DNA from: Sabellastarte sp. h YS-2021
Lineage: Eukaryota > Annelida > Polychaeta > Sabellida > Sabellidae
Assembly (NCBI GenBank): GCA_964017235.1
Contig: OZ024936.1
Location: forward strand, 87,952,537 to 88,016,536
Length of the DNA: 64,000 nt
Direction: 5' to 3'
Every line of letters begins with the position of its first letter. The first letter of the stretch is position 1. Under the pieces are notes generated by a model, which was given only the letters and a program-made list of their open reading frames with translations, ran no database searches and was not told the origin of the DNA. A program made the translations under genes and the position numbers. This document shows positions 43,822 through 56,135 of this stretch, in pieces.

Positions 43822-44065
43822 CAGTCGTTCTTGGAACCACGTGAGACATGGAAGGAAAATGACAGATCTCATTGGTGCTAGAGATCTGGTGTGGCAATAT
43901 GTGATAACCAAGTCTCATATAATGGGAATCTCGTGATGCTATGTGACTACCATAAGTAAGACGAGAATTGGGAAATCTAGTTTATTAATTCTAACAGGTT
44001 AATATATAAAATACTAAAATAGTAAGTACAGTTAAAATAATGGTAAACCATAATTATAAATGCCC
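43822..44065 (-). repeat. Element 2 repeat B1
   Basis: Copy of 43308-43552. It follows the recombinase stop at 44082 (on the minus strand) after 16 bp. Confidence 0.9.
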
Positions 44066-44081
44066 AAAGCCCAACCCACAT

Positions 44082-45085
44082 TTATGGTAGAGAGTTGTGG
44101 ATCAAGTTCTGGAAGGCAAGTGGGACTTGGAGGGATTGGGCCGTGTTGTCGGAGATGTACGCCCAAATGGCATCACTCCTCCAATGGCCATGATGTTGTA
44201 AGGTAGTTAAAGGGATGTTAGCATCAAAAGCAATTGAGGCAGCAGAGCGTCAGAACGTGTGAAACCCATAGGACAATGGGGGCAACTGCATGATATGTAA
44301 AATACTGGACAAGCGTTTACGAATCAATGACTGAGTTAGGATAGAGGTTGGCGAGACAGAAAAGAGGAATGAGGAGGGGGAGGACCCATTGGCTTGGAGT
44401 AGTTCCTTAAGAGTGTTGACCGGGCACAAATATCTGTCACTGACTTCCGGAAGTTTCACCCAGTGGACCCTTTCTGGTGTCTGCAAGTTCTTGGCCCATT
44501 TAAGCTTAATGTGTAGACCCGGGTATTAAAATCTGACATTCTGGCAAGTCAGGTGCCTCATGGGATCAAATGCCCCCAGTGCAGTTCCAATGGTCCAATG
44601 TTAGACATTCTGAAGAATGCATAAAAGGCGACTAGGAAGACTGCCCTGTATGCCAGGGGATGGAGAAAGAGATCACATAACTGTGAGATTTCACGGACCT
44701 GATAAATTGAAAACACGTGCTTGGGTGAAGGGGAAGCATAAGTAGTCATACGGATGCCTCTCAACATGCGTTGTATCAATGGGTTAGACAAAACCTCCAC
44801 CCACCATGTATAACGTGAAAAGAAGTATTTCAGTGCTGACATATAGTTACAGATCACTCTATATGAGATACATTGGGCAGCTAGAAACTCAAGGAATAAC
44901 AGGACAGCGGCCTGTGTATCCAGAATCATCAGTCCTCCGGAGATGGCAAATGCCAGGAAGAGTTTGAATTGTCTAATGTATTGGGCCCTAGTATGCGGCC
45001 GGAGGGCTGACTCTGCTCTGTTCAACGCTTGTATCACCTGGCCTCTCATTCCCAGTGGGGCCCCTACAAAACAAATCAAGGTCAC
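44082..45085 (-). pseudogene. Tyrosine recombinase, element 2
   Basis: Frames 45085-44558 and 44486-44082 are joined by a frameshift near 44490-44560. Core-binding part: RPHTRAQYIRQFK, ISYRVICNYMSALKYF. Catalytic part: FFRMSNIGP (first Arg), CPVNTLKELL, then GFHTF followed by an in-frame TGA at the position of the HxxR Arg, then HHGHWRSDAIWAYI with the H/W and nucleophilic Tyr, ending TAA 44082-44084. Would circularise and integrate the cDNA. Inactive. Confidence 0.85.
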
Positions 45086-47096
45086 TATCAGTTACATGCT
45101 CCCAACTGTATTCCCCCGGGCCTATTTCTTTTTCCCGCGAGAGTGCATCTGCTAAAATGTTATCCTTACCCGGTATGTGCATTACTCTCAACTGAATATT
45201 AAACCGTGCTGCTGTAAGCCACAAAGCATGTAAGCATGCATTAAGAAAAGTGTCCCTAGTTTTCCCCGTTTGGGCTACTGTGACCGCCCCTAAGTTGTCA
45301 CAAAATATACAGACTACCTTATTCTGCCACCTGCGTGCCCATACCTTTAGGGCTACTGTGATATTATACATCTCATAATGCGTTATCGAATAATAACCAA
45401 TCAATTCTCGTGGTATGGGTGCTGAGTATACTGCCTTGCCGGAGGCCCCCCCAGGCGCACCAAGGTGGCATCCACGTACGCATGAACAGATACTGGGTCG
45501 TGTCGAAACTTCACCACCCCATTAAACGTATACAAAAAGGAAACAAACCAGGCCAGGTCTCTGAAGAAATTTTCACCGAGACTGATGTAATTAGCGTCCT
45601 TCATATCTCGCAGCGACTGAAGCATCCTATTCATGAATATTCTAGAGCCTTGGATGCAACGGGATATATACAATAGCTTCCCCAGTAATGACTGGAGTGC
45701 TTTCTTAGCCAACTGGCTTTTCAACATCGTCCTGGCACATTCCTCATAGATCTCGTTCAACTTCTATGCTAAAGGTGCATTTCTCAATATCCACCAAGAT
45801 GCCCATTATTGACATGCTCTTGGCAGGGGGAAGAACCTTTTTCTCGTTCAGCGGGAGACCTAGATTTACGATGATCTCTTGTAATAATTCAAATGCCTGT
45901 TGTGCCTTATCCTCATGTATACACGCGTACATGTCATCTATATAGTTGTACACGGTAAAACCATGCTGAGCCATCAGGAAGCGAATAAAATCCGTGATTC
46001 GCTGGAATATCGCCGTGCCATGAACTGCCCCAAAGGGGAGATTTCGGTCTAAGTAATACCTATCCTGCCAGCATATGCCCAAATGTAGAGAATCAGCTGG
46101 GTCGATCCTGACGTTACGGAAGGCTCTGGAAATGTCTACTTTGAATAATCGCGCGTGTGACCCCAGTCTCTCCAAGTGTGGTATCAACACGTCTAAATTC
46201 GGGAGTTTAAGTTGAAATTGAACGTTCTCAAAGTGATCACGATTAGTGGCCTTATTAACCGAGTTGTCTCCATACGACAGGTCAAGTATGACCCTACGCC
46301 CCTTTTCTTTAGGACGGGTCATAAGAGGGGACCAAGTGAAGGTCTCATGTGGGGGGTGATCGAACGGGCCAATTAATGTACCGTGTTTCAGTTCTGTATC
46401 AATATATTCAGAAACCGCGTCAGGGAATTTATTGGCTGAGGCGTGATTAGCCATTGCATTTGTAGATATGCAGTTGCTCGGATCAATATTTAAGGGAAAC
46501 CCAAACCTAATATAATCCATTAGCTGTTTGTCATGGTACTGCTCCATATTATGTTTTAGGAACGTCCAGTTAAAACCTGATGTCAGTGGAATCCTGAGAC
46601 CTTCGTAGTTGTGACGTCCAGACCTGACTATTGCCTCTGCAGTTTTTAAGTAAGTATTTGCGTTATCCATGTCAATGGCAAGATTTTCAGGTAAGTCAAG
46701 TAATTCAGTGTTTTTAGACACAAAACCCAAATTCCTGTCAAATAAACAACTATCTTTATTACATTGACTTTTACTCCTACCGGAAGACCAGCTTTCCTGG
46801 TGGGGCTGATTTGACTCCCTAGTGAGCTCTGACAGTTGGCCCCTACCCCTAAGCGTAGGCTTACACAAACAAGTAAACTTAATTAGAGGTACACCAATAA
46901 ATTGTAATACCTTTCTATCTCTGAGATTCAAAAAAGGGCCATTACGGTGAGCCTTTGACACAACATTTATGCAAGTATGTAGTTTAAACAAACAGATCTT
47001 ATAATAACAACAAAATGGGGGGGGGGGGGGCAGCAAACCCAACACCATTTTTACTGTCATTAATGTTTTGTCTTTTATGCAAACACTCAAAGTCAC
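44988..47096 (-). pseudogene. Reverse transcriptase-RNase H, element 2
   Basis: RT (45744-47096): NYEGLRIPLTSG, ILDLSYGDNSVNKA, LFKVDISRAFRNV, NLPFGAVHGTAIFQ, YNYIDDMYA catalytic box. Frameshifts near 45750 and 45405 separate the thumb (LLGKLLYISRC) and the RNase H. The RNase H has YVDAT, YEMYN with the catalytic Glu, CDNLGAV, and HIPGKDNILADALSR, so all four acidic residues are visible. The extended N-terminus of the first frame (before about residue 130) has no similarity and may be non-coding. Confidence 0.88.
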
Positions 47097-47145
47097 AAAT
47101 TAAAGCATTCTGTTCACTATTTACAACGGGGCGGTGACCCCTTCC

Positions 47146-48709
47146 CTATTCGCCCTGTTTCTTTTTGTTCATGCATTCACTTTCGGGATGTCCGTTGTTC
47201 CTTTTCAACGTTTTGTAGCAAAACATGCACACATGCCGGAATAGTGTTGCTCCGGAAGTATCCCCATGATCTTGAGTATGGGGACAAGTTCCCTCATTAT
47301 ACCACCTACAAACGATGCGCTTTGGTGCCACTGCCGGTTGTGTTTGAGATGTACGTGGTGACATTGTAATGGATCCGTTGAACACTGCCGTTTGCGAAAA
47401 TGTCAACCGGTTCTCAGCTAGCAGCCTTGTATCAGTCCACGATGCCGTTTCATCTTCAATTCGATGCATCGCGACGGCAAAGGCACCCCGTGCGATTTGC
47501 CATGAGAGGTTTTCACTAAGTTTCACTCTTTCGGCTAACTCTGTCAGCATTGCTCTGGCTACCTGTGGATTAGCAGTGTCTAACACGTTATTGATAAATC
47601 CGACCACGAATTGGCCCAATGTAAGGTCGTCATACGCCGTCCTCTTCCTTGTGGCCCCTGTTAGACAGGACTCGTTGGGCCAACGTAAATGCACTGGGGC
47701 ACATGAGGTTTCTGAGGTATTGTACCTGCCACTCTTCTTACGTGAACTATTATTGCCTTGAGCCATTTCGCTTTTCATGCGTGCCTCCAGAACTGAGACT
47801 CTCTCTTCTACCATCCTCTGTATATATGGATTGGCCCTCAAGAAGTCTATGGTTTGTGTCGGTGTTTCCTCTTGAGGTTGTGTAAAAAGTGGTTCAGCCT
47901 GGCGCGTCACGGTGAGAGGCTGAGTATTATACACTGTTGGTCCAATACCTTTTATCTGGACTGGATTCCCGAACTGATCCGTAAGGTTGTAATTCATGTC
48001 CATGTTAGTGGGTTTATCCGTAGCCGTAGTGGTAGCCACAGACACATCATTCGCCCATGCCCATGGAAGTGATGCCTGGTGGTTTACTTACTGTCGCCGT
48101 GACTCTAGGTAGTGAAACCCGCGTGACTGTTGTCTGGTCACGACCCGGATGTGGTGTCCCACTCTGTAACGGTGCGACCCCGAAGTCCATGTCTGCCTTC
48201 TGTTTTTTCGCTCTCGCGGGAGTTTGTTTAACTATGACAGCCATGTCAGCAAATGTCTGTGTATACGTTGCATTCTCATTCCCGTCAGTTCCGGGAATTG
48301 GGGGTGAGAACAACGTCGTCTCACTCTCATCAGCCTGGAAGAGTCCTGATCGTTTCACTTTCTTGCGAGAACGAGATTGCCTTGTACCACCTGCATTATC
48401 CGTTGTTTTAGCACAGCCTGACGTTAATCCCGTGATCTTCGCCTCCATAGCTGACAACTTGTCAGAGAACCCCGTCATTGTTTGCATGACCAATTCTAAC
48501 ATTTTATCCTGATTAGCAGGTTCTGTGTGTGTTTTAACGCGCGGAGTTTTCTTGCCCGTGTTTTCATGGCTAGTATCCCTTTTCTCATCCTTTAACTTAG
48601 CCCGGTCACATTTGCTGTTAATGGGCTTTTCGTGGAATTCACCACACTTCTTGCAGGATAACAAAGTCTTTTCTGTTGAAGCCATATTATGGCGCACAAA
48701 ATCAAGCAA
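47146..48709 (-). pseudogene. Gag-like protein, element 2, frameshifted
   Basis: The N-terminal frame 48709-48047 has a CKKC/H-C zinc-like start and a basic KKVKR patch. It stops at 48047 while the next frame opens at 48045, so a single shift is likely. The second frame holds a coiled-coil-like stretch, the conserved central region (LTLGQFVVGFINN, LSWQIARGAFAVAMHRIEDE) and the C-x7-C-x5-H...H-x-C finger (CRWYNEGTCPH...FRHVC). The same finger is found in the other two elements. Confidence 0.78.
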
Positions 48710-48738
48710 AGTAAAATAGAAATAAAACTAAAATAATA

Positions 48739-48958
48739 AAATTGTTTATACATGTGTATTTCTCTAGCACATTCAACCAACAACGTGGAACTCAGACGTG
48801 CGGCTGGTTTTATATGACTTTGGAAGTGGATGGAGGCACACAATTGGCTACTGATGTAAGGGCGCATATCATTGGACAAGAGGGCGAGGTGAGTCCAATT
48901 GCGTGGATTAGTCCAAAACGACTGACACGCATACCCCATCAAGGGGGGGTTGCTTTAA
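48739..48958 (-). repeat. Element 2 repeat A1
   Basis: 5' terminal repeat of the minus-strand element, a copy of 43601-43821. Confidence 0.9.
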
Positions 48959-49840
48959 AATTCCAGCTACAAAATTATAACCTAGAAGGTGATAATAACC
49001 AACCATACAAACATATAAACAAACAAACAAATACACAAACTGACTGACTAACATATTTTGAAATCGATTTTTGATTTCAAAGTAACAATCCGATCTTATC
49101 CCAGTTCCCTCAACCCTCACTTTCCGGGGTGACAACGGCATTGTTTAAATATTGAATTTTCATACTGCCTTGACTCTTCAATGAATGTTCTACAACAGTT
49201 ATTTTATATCCACGAAATTGTCATCTGTTATATTGAAAATGTCTTAACTACAATAGCTGAATTACCCGAATGGTGCACATTGTAAAATTTAATTATTTGA
49301 GAGGACAAGCACTGTTCCTTGTTTTCTCAAGCGATAAAACTCAAAAATATGCAAAAATATTCTTACTTTCATTACCTATTAGGTATATATGCAAAAGTTT
49401 CAATTTTTAACTTGAGATTTTTGCATTTCTGTTATTTCTGCACTGATATCAATGAAATAAAAGTAATTCAAGATTTGTTAAAGTACTTTTATGATTATGT
49501 ATACATCATTGTTGTAAGGATGGTGTAAAAGAAGTCACCCTGTTAAATATGTTGTTCAGTTTCAATACTTACACTCAGCTGCATTTTCATGTTTTTACAG
49601 AAACAACTGTTATTTCTGTTTATATTATTGTTTGGAATTATTTCTTTCAACCCGCCACCTGCCCAGAAGTGGATTTGGGTATTTAAGAAATTCCATTCTT
49701 TTGTCAGAGTACATATTCACTAAGCCTTCTCCATTATACCCATGTTCCATTGGTGGACTGTCCCAATGGAATAAGTTGAAAAAATGGTTTGGTAGGTCCC
49801 AAGGTAGCTTATTTTCCACTCAGTAATTATACATGCACCA
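48959..49840. repeat. Fifth remnant of the 3-kb tandem unit
   Basis: Shares with 32098-32400 and 35210-35480 the series GGGTGACA-C, TTGCCTTG, ATTTTCCAT-like text, AATTACCC-AATG-TGCA, GAGGACAA, CCTGTTAAAT-T and GCAGAAACAA. The last 70 bp resemble the dispersed repeat at 63030. Frames here are chance. Confidence 0.6.
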
Positions 49841-50394
49841 TTTCAGTGACTCCAAACAGGACCACTTGCAACCAGTCTTTTCTTCAAGTTTTCTTAACTC
49901 CATTTCCATTGTATCGATCAAAAGTATGAATTTTATAACTGCTTCTTGTGTTTATCTTTTGGGTATAAAATATAATATCTAAAGATTTGGGAAAAATTTT
50001 ATTTCCTTTCTTTCATTATAGTAATTGCTTTAAAATAAATTGTTTTTTTTTTCTTGAAGGTGTATTTTTTATTGTCAACACATGTCATAAACTGATAGCA
50101 ATTGGTATTAAAATGACATCTTAATAGAATTTAACTTCACTTTTGTAGACTCTGAGTCTATCAGAGCTATTTAATTTTATATCAATACAGTGCTGTCTTT
50201 TTTTCTTTTTCTTTTAACGTCCTCCATTCTGCCTTAGTTAAAATGTGTTTATGTTATTTTGTTATTTTTTTTTTTGGTTTTTTAAGTTTTTCATGAAGAT
50301 GAAAAACCAACCAGGTATTTTTGTAATTTAGAAAACAAAAGTCTTAATTATATAATTAAAGTCTTAATTATATATTATTATTATTATTTTGTCG
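49841..50394. other. No gene recognised
   Basis: T-rich DNA ending in an (AAT)n-type microsatellite that is the 3' tail of the adjacent LINE. Confidence 0.4.
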
Positions 50395-52150
50395 CCCGCA
50401 GGCGAGCAGTCATATGGTTTCTCCAGACAGTCCTGTCTCCCATCACTGTATGCAGCTCTGTTGTTGTAAGATTTCATGCATCCTTCCTTAACACTTCTAC
50501 AAAGTCCACTTTAGGTCTTCCTCTCCTTCTCTGATTTTGGTTGGGCTGTCACAGAACTAGGTCACTAGCAGCTAGTTCAAGATGTCAGTGGCAGTGACCA
50601 GCAAGTTTCATTCTTCTTGCTGCTATTTTATTTCCAAGAAGTGGGAGTTCTTCCTACACCTCACAATTTTTTTCCTGCGTTCCCACCATTTGACATTAAT
50701 GGCTTTCCTGAGCATTCAACTTACATTCTATCTTTGGAGTTACTGTCCAACTCTCACAGCATATAGAAGTATAGATTCAATGGCTGCTACAAAGAATTTA
50801 ACTTTGATTTCTTTCCTCATATTCGAATTCAACATGCAGTTCATCTTGTTCAGTGCTTGCCAAGCTTGTGCTTTCCTAATTTTTATGTCTTTATTAGTGC
50901 TGTCAACCCATGATCCCAGGTATTTGAAATCCTCTACTTTTTCTATTTCAGTACCATCATTTGTTTTTAGAGCAGACCCCTCTGTATCTATGTTGTATGT
51001 TCTGTATTTGGTTTTCTTGGCATTAAGAGCAAGGCCAACTTTTTGGCACTCCCTCTGAACTCTTAACAGTATGCTTTGTGCTTGTTCTATTTTGTCCAAT
51101 AACAGTGCAATGTCATCCGCAAAGTCTAGGTCAGTTGATGTAACTGTCTCTTTGATCTTCTGGGTGATATGTTGAACCCCAGTTGGTTTTCATATCCATT
51201 CATCTTTTTCTAAACCCTCGTACCATGCTGGTATTGTCTTATCTGGCTCTTCTACTTCTGGTGTATTGCCCAAGAACTTTCTAAAGTGTGTAAACCAGGT
51301 GTTATTAACCCTCTCCACTGGACTCTCTCCTGCTACTTGACCATCTCTTGCATTCTTTCTTCCAGAACTAGACAGCTCATTCACTCCCTTCCATGCCTCC
51401 CTGAACCTTTGTTCATCCATTGCATTTCAATCTGTTTGATTTTCTGCATTGCTTCCTCTTCCCTTATTCTTTCATAGGTATCATAGAGTTCCTGCAGAGC
51501 TGTTTTCCAGTTTTTTTGTTATCATTGTTCATACTTTCAGTGTACTCCTTGTGAGCTATGTCCACCATTTCCCTGATGGGTATTATTTCTGGGTGTTTTG
51601 AAATACTACTTTTTGGCATATCTGGCATAATTTTCATCATTACTTCTTTCTTCTAGTATCTGAAAACTGACAGCTATCTGATGCCACTCAAATTTGTGTT
51701 TTGGTTTTACAAGGCTTATAAAACCTGAGGCCGCCACTCCACACAGGAATACCCTAGGACGGTGGACAAAACAAGTCATCTCATACGACCTCAATTAGAC
51801 GTGGGTCAAGTCTTAGCTTCTTCCTGAGGAGGAGCACTGGGAAGCACCAGTGCTATTTACCCATAGCCGGGGACTTGATTCATGGGTACCAGGGCATACC
51901 CACACGTTGACAGGCCTGCATACCACATGCCTAGGGGCCAAGTCTCCTCTGAGTCCTCTGTAGTTTAGCTGGGACTGTATAGTACCCAGTTACCATGTGT
52001 GACCATGCGGAGGTACTACCAAAGAGTTGTTGTTGGAGAGGCTATGTACTGGCAGGAGAGACTTACACACTTGACTCCCCTTTTCACTTTGAAAGCTAGC
52101 CAGCGGTGTGGATGCAAATGAGAAGAGTTAGCTTAAAAAGTTAGCTTGAC
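50395..52150 (-). mobile_element. RTE-like LINE with internal deletion
   Basis: Minus strand. The 3' end abuts an (AAT)n tail at 50375-50394. 50740-51099 encodes the post-palm RT segment (LALNAKKTK, VEDFKYLGSWVDST, IRKAQAWQALNKM), preceded by LDFADDIALLL. 51190-51420 encodes the linker before the RT. The fingers and most of the palm between them are missing, so the junction near 51185 is a deletion. Beyond 51790 is degraded 5' sequence. Inactive. Confidence 0.75.
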
Positions 52151-52239
52151 TGGTCTACACCCCCCACACACACCCATCACAACAACCGTAACACACACAG
52201 AAGTTAATTAACAACAGTTTTTACATAACATTAAAATAA

Positions 52240-54646
52240 ACAAATTTTCCAATTCATCTTTAGAGAATACCATAGATGTAGATGAGTAGGGTAAAGTTGT
52301 AAAATCCATGAAGAACAACAAATTATCAGGTATTGATGATATTACAGACAGTTAAAAATCTTTATTTGTAAAGCATTAAATTCTTGTTTCACCAAAGGTC
52401 AATTGTCAACCTCATTGAGCCAGGGTATATTAATATGTATACCAAAATGTAAAAAAGAAAGAAGCTTAATGAAAAATTGGAGGTCTATCACCTTACTAAA
52501 CATAATCAATAAACTGACATCAGGGGTTATTGCTCAAAGATTGAAAGAAACTCTCCCAATAATCATTTGAAAAACACAAACTTGCTTTCTTAGCAGAAGA
52601 ATGATCAGCGACAATACTAGACTTATATATGATATAATGCATATTACAGAATCAAAAAAATTACTGCCCTCCTTATGTATGTCAATTTTGTTAAAAAATC
52701 TCATGGAAATTTATCTATAAAACACTTCAGTTTTTATGGATACAGTAGTAATTTTATTCGCTGGATACAACTTTTCAACACAGATGTTAAATCATATGTC
52801 TTCCAATGTGTATACTTATAATAGTGTATTCCTTTTTGCAGAGGATGCCGGCAAGGGGATCCTCTTTCTCCATATTTTTTCTCCATATTTCTTCTTGCTG
52901 CAGAAATTCTTGCCTTACTAATAAAAATAAATTCAGAAATAATAGGAATAACAATTAAAGGAAAAGAACTCAAACTAACACAGTTTGCATATGACACCAC
53001 CTTACTTTTAGATGGGAGTGAACGCTCCTTGCTGTCAGCCTTAAATATATTAGAAATATTTGGTAGCTTCTCAGGTTTAAAAATTAATAAGGAGAAAACA
53101 AAAATTGCTTGATTAGGCCAAAAAGGAAATTCCAAAATTAAGCTGTCCATTGCACAAAATCTTGACTTGGATACTTCAGAATTCCTTTTTTTAGGAATCA
53201 ACTTCTCAGCAAATCTAAATCTCATTCCAAAGATAAATTATTCAAAAAGCTATAACAAAGATAAAATCATTTTTTAAAACAATGACAGTATAGAAACCTT
53301 ACACCCATTGGAAAAATATCATTGATAAAGTCAACTATTTTGTCAAAATTTGTTCATTTATTCACAACTATACCAATTAAAAACTGTATTTGGATCAAAT
53401 CAATGAAGTTGTCTACGACTTTCTGTGGGATAAAAAGCCGGACAAAATTAAAAGAAAAGTTATATGTGCCAATTACATGCAGGGAGGTTAAAAAATGATT
53501 AATAGCTACAACTTTGTAAAAGGCTTAAAGGTCAGTTGGATTAAAAGGCTAATCGACAGTATGAATGACAACTCACAGTGGAGTGAACTTTTCAATGGGT
53601 TTTATGGTAAATCAGATAATTTTACAAAACTGGGTGGTGAATGAGGTGAATGGTTTTTCAAACAGATTACTAATGAATTCTGGTTAGAGGTATATACTTC
53701 TTGGAAACAACTATGCAGAGTGTAAGAATCTAAGTCAAACATAGAAATAAACTCCTCATGCCTCTGGTACAATTATCAATTCTCAGATAACCCTTTTTAT
53801 TTTGGTAATGGTCAAGACAAGGAATTAGACAAATTGGGGATATTCTTGATGCCAGTGGAGCAGTAATGGCTTTAGAAATGCTGGGCTTAAAGTATAACCT
53901 GAATATTAATTTTGGAATACCACAGAATTAAACTACTGGCTGAAACTTTGTTTCAAAATACAAGCAAGTAGACTACTTTTTATTCCCTTGACCTAGTTTA
54001 CCTCTACACCTGAAGAGATCAAAAAGGTTGTAAAGATTTTATGAATAAAATTTATGAATAAAGAGCAATATACACCTAACTGTGTAGTAAAATGACCCAA
54101 TCTCATACAGAATCAAGATGAGGACTGGAAAAAGGTATTTGCTGCATGTTTTAAATATATCCAGGAAAACAAATATAGTTGGTTACAGTGTAGAATCATT
54201 TTTAGTATTTTGGGAACAAAAGAGTATCTATCCTAAATTAAATCAACTGATTGTGACAATTGTTTTATTTTTGCAAAACAGAATCTGAGAGTATATCTCA
54301 CATATTTTGTAACTGACCTCATGTTCAGCAACTATGGTATAACTGAAAAGAGTGAGTTTCTAATATCTAATATTCATACTGATTTTAATAAAACTATAAT
54401 GATATTGGGCTACACAGAATCAAATGACAACTTTTGACTATTTCTCCACAGAAAAATTTGGCATACCTGGAAAATCCTATTTGCTGATATTTAGAGAATT
54501 AATATTCTGTGTGATACATAAATGTGAAAAGCAGTGGTTTTAGAAAAACTATTAATAAAAAATATAAAATCAGTGAATGTTAACAGTATACCAAGCAGTT
54601 AATATAACAATTAATAATAATAATGTATATTGATGTGTTTTGTAAC
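52240..54646 (+). mobile_element. L1/Tx1-like LINE ORF2 remnant
   Basis: Through many stops the plus strand reads LMKNWRSITLLN, DNTRLIYDI, a GCRQGDPL-like PLSPY segment near 52840, QFAYDTTLLLDGSE (degraded catalytic box) and SGLKIN-KEKTKIA, then KPYTHWKN and WDKKPDKIKRK, the standard order of an L1/Tx1-type RT and C-terminal region. 5'-truncated. Its 3' part seems to be split by the Ngaro element that begins at 54647, with the A-rich tail at 62430-62630. Confidence 0.78.
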
Positions 54647-54868
54647 TGTTGCGGGTTGGCATTTAGGTGCCAACCTTAATCATTCCTTCACCCCTATTTT
54701 TGTATCACCCCCGTCATTTAGTGGGTTATTTAAATGACACATGGCCGTTTCTGATTGGCCAGTGTTTTGTCCTTTGCTTTGGTCAAGGGGATAATGGCCA
54801 GATTTGAACTGGCAGCCGACAAGACAAGTTTACATTTTACAAAAGCAATTTAAAAAAAATTTTTTTTT
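54647..54868 (+). repeat. Element 1 repeat A1
   Basis: Starts TGTTGCGGG followed by an 8-bp perfect hairpin (54654-54675). Repeated at 60510-60727. Confidence 0.92.
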
Positions 54869-54933
54869 CTTTTACATCTATTTTAGTATACTATTGTCTT
54901 GTCTCTACCCTCACATATTTTGAGCTCATTGGT

Positions 54934-56116
54934 ATGGCAGCACAAAAGAAGCAAAAGCAGGCAAGTAACCCTTACAATTTGCGGAAAAAGGTTGAGATAC
55001 CGGTTGAACTTCAAATTGAAAATGATCACACATTCATAAATGAATTCTCTTGTTCGGGTTCAGTTTCTAGGTCGGATACTGAATCTGATATTGAATCGCT
55101 TCTTGATACTTTTGCTTCTCGTCCTAGTACTGATTCTGACGATACTTCCCCTGTTCATAAACATTCAAATGATTTCAAAACTTCCAGGAAAGCTATGCGT
55201 GGCAAGGGAAAAGTAAAACCGGATCCGAGATCAGAAGTTCAACCGGATCAGACTTTGATTAATCAAAGAATACTATCTCAGCTAGATGCAATTGGTAAGC
55301 GGTTGTCTGTAATTGAAAACTCTGCTTCTGTTGCCAGTTCTAAAACAAAAAATTCTGATTCTGTGTGTGGTAGCACTACTGCGAGTTCAAGTCTCCCCAG
55401 TTCCTCACAGGAGGACACCATGCATGCAAAACTACCCGATTTACACAGTATTAGACATAACAAAATGATTCAAGAGCAAGTTGAGGAGCGTATCAGACAA
55501 TTGTCGAATTCTGATAAAAAAGGTACGGATCCGAGAGTAAAATCTCAGCGTGGTGGTTCTGTTGATATTTTTGTGAAAGAAAAAATTAAATGGCCACATG
55601 AATACGTTCTTGCTGGCACCACAAAAGATAGGGTTACCTACAACCAACTCAATATCACAAAATTCATGGCAGGCTTTTGTCGGATCATGAGAGAGGAATC
55701 ATGTCACATAACGAAAGATCATATGCTTGATTATCTTATTTCCCTTCTCGATGATTCAAATGACTTCTCATGGCAGGCAGCCAAGGCCAGCCATGCTGTT
55801 TTATTGTGTCGGATGGAGCAAGGCGAGTTAACTAGTTGGTCGCAGACAGAAAAAATTGATCGGATTCGCAGAGCTAATGCTCAGAAACATCTTCCTCCAT
55901 CCCAGGCAGGTTATAGCAATCAGAAATTCAAGAAAAATACTACAGGCCAAAAATTTTAAAAATCCATGCCATGTGTCTTTTTCAGTGATAATTCATGCAA
56001 TTATTCAAAGCACCATGAGACCAAAGGTTTTTTTTACAGGCACATTTGTAGTTCTGGCTTTGGCCAGGATGGGAAGATTAGTACACATAGTGCTCTTGAT
56101 TGCAAACAAAAATAAA
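54934..56116 (+). pseudogene. Gag-like protein, element 1, one nonsense codon
   Basis: 341 codons to TAA 55957-55959, then the same frame continues to TAA near 56116. N-terminus YNLR and IPVELQIENDHTF; acidic/Ser-rich linker; IKWPHEYVLAG; MAGFCRIMREE; LLDDSNDFSWQAAKASHAV. After the stop comes the finger C-x7-C-x5-H...H-x-C (CVFFSDNSCNYSKHHETKG). The other elements confirm that the finger belongs to Gag, so the TAA is a real lesion, or is read through. Confidence 0.82.
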
Positions 56117-56135
56117 AAAATGAGTAACCCTGAGC

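Larger units (their letters stand above)
43308..48958 (-). mobile_element. Ngaro-like tyrosine-recombinase retrotransposon, element 2
   Basis: Minus-strand order A1 (48739-48958), Gag, RT-RNase H, tyrosine recombinase, B1 (43822-44065), A2 (43601-43821), B2 (43308-43552). This is the split-direct-repeat plan of Ngaro elements. No target duplication is seen, as expected for recombinase-mediated integration. All three genes are broken by single frameshifts or stops. Inserted at the right edge of the satellite array. Confidence 0.92.

Noticed and set aside
43463..43918. 151-codon minus-strand frame, similar frame at 48592-48942
   Set aside because: It spans the A and B repeats of Ngaro element 2 and is similar only because those repeats are duplicated.
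47369..48512. Plus-strand frames of 130-151 codons
   Set aside because: Antisense shadows of the element 2 Gag gene.
52734..53225. 163-codon minus-strand frame
   Set aside because: Antisense to recognisable L1/Tx1 RT motifs.
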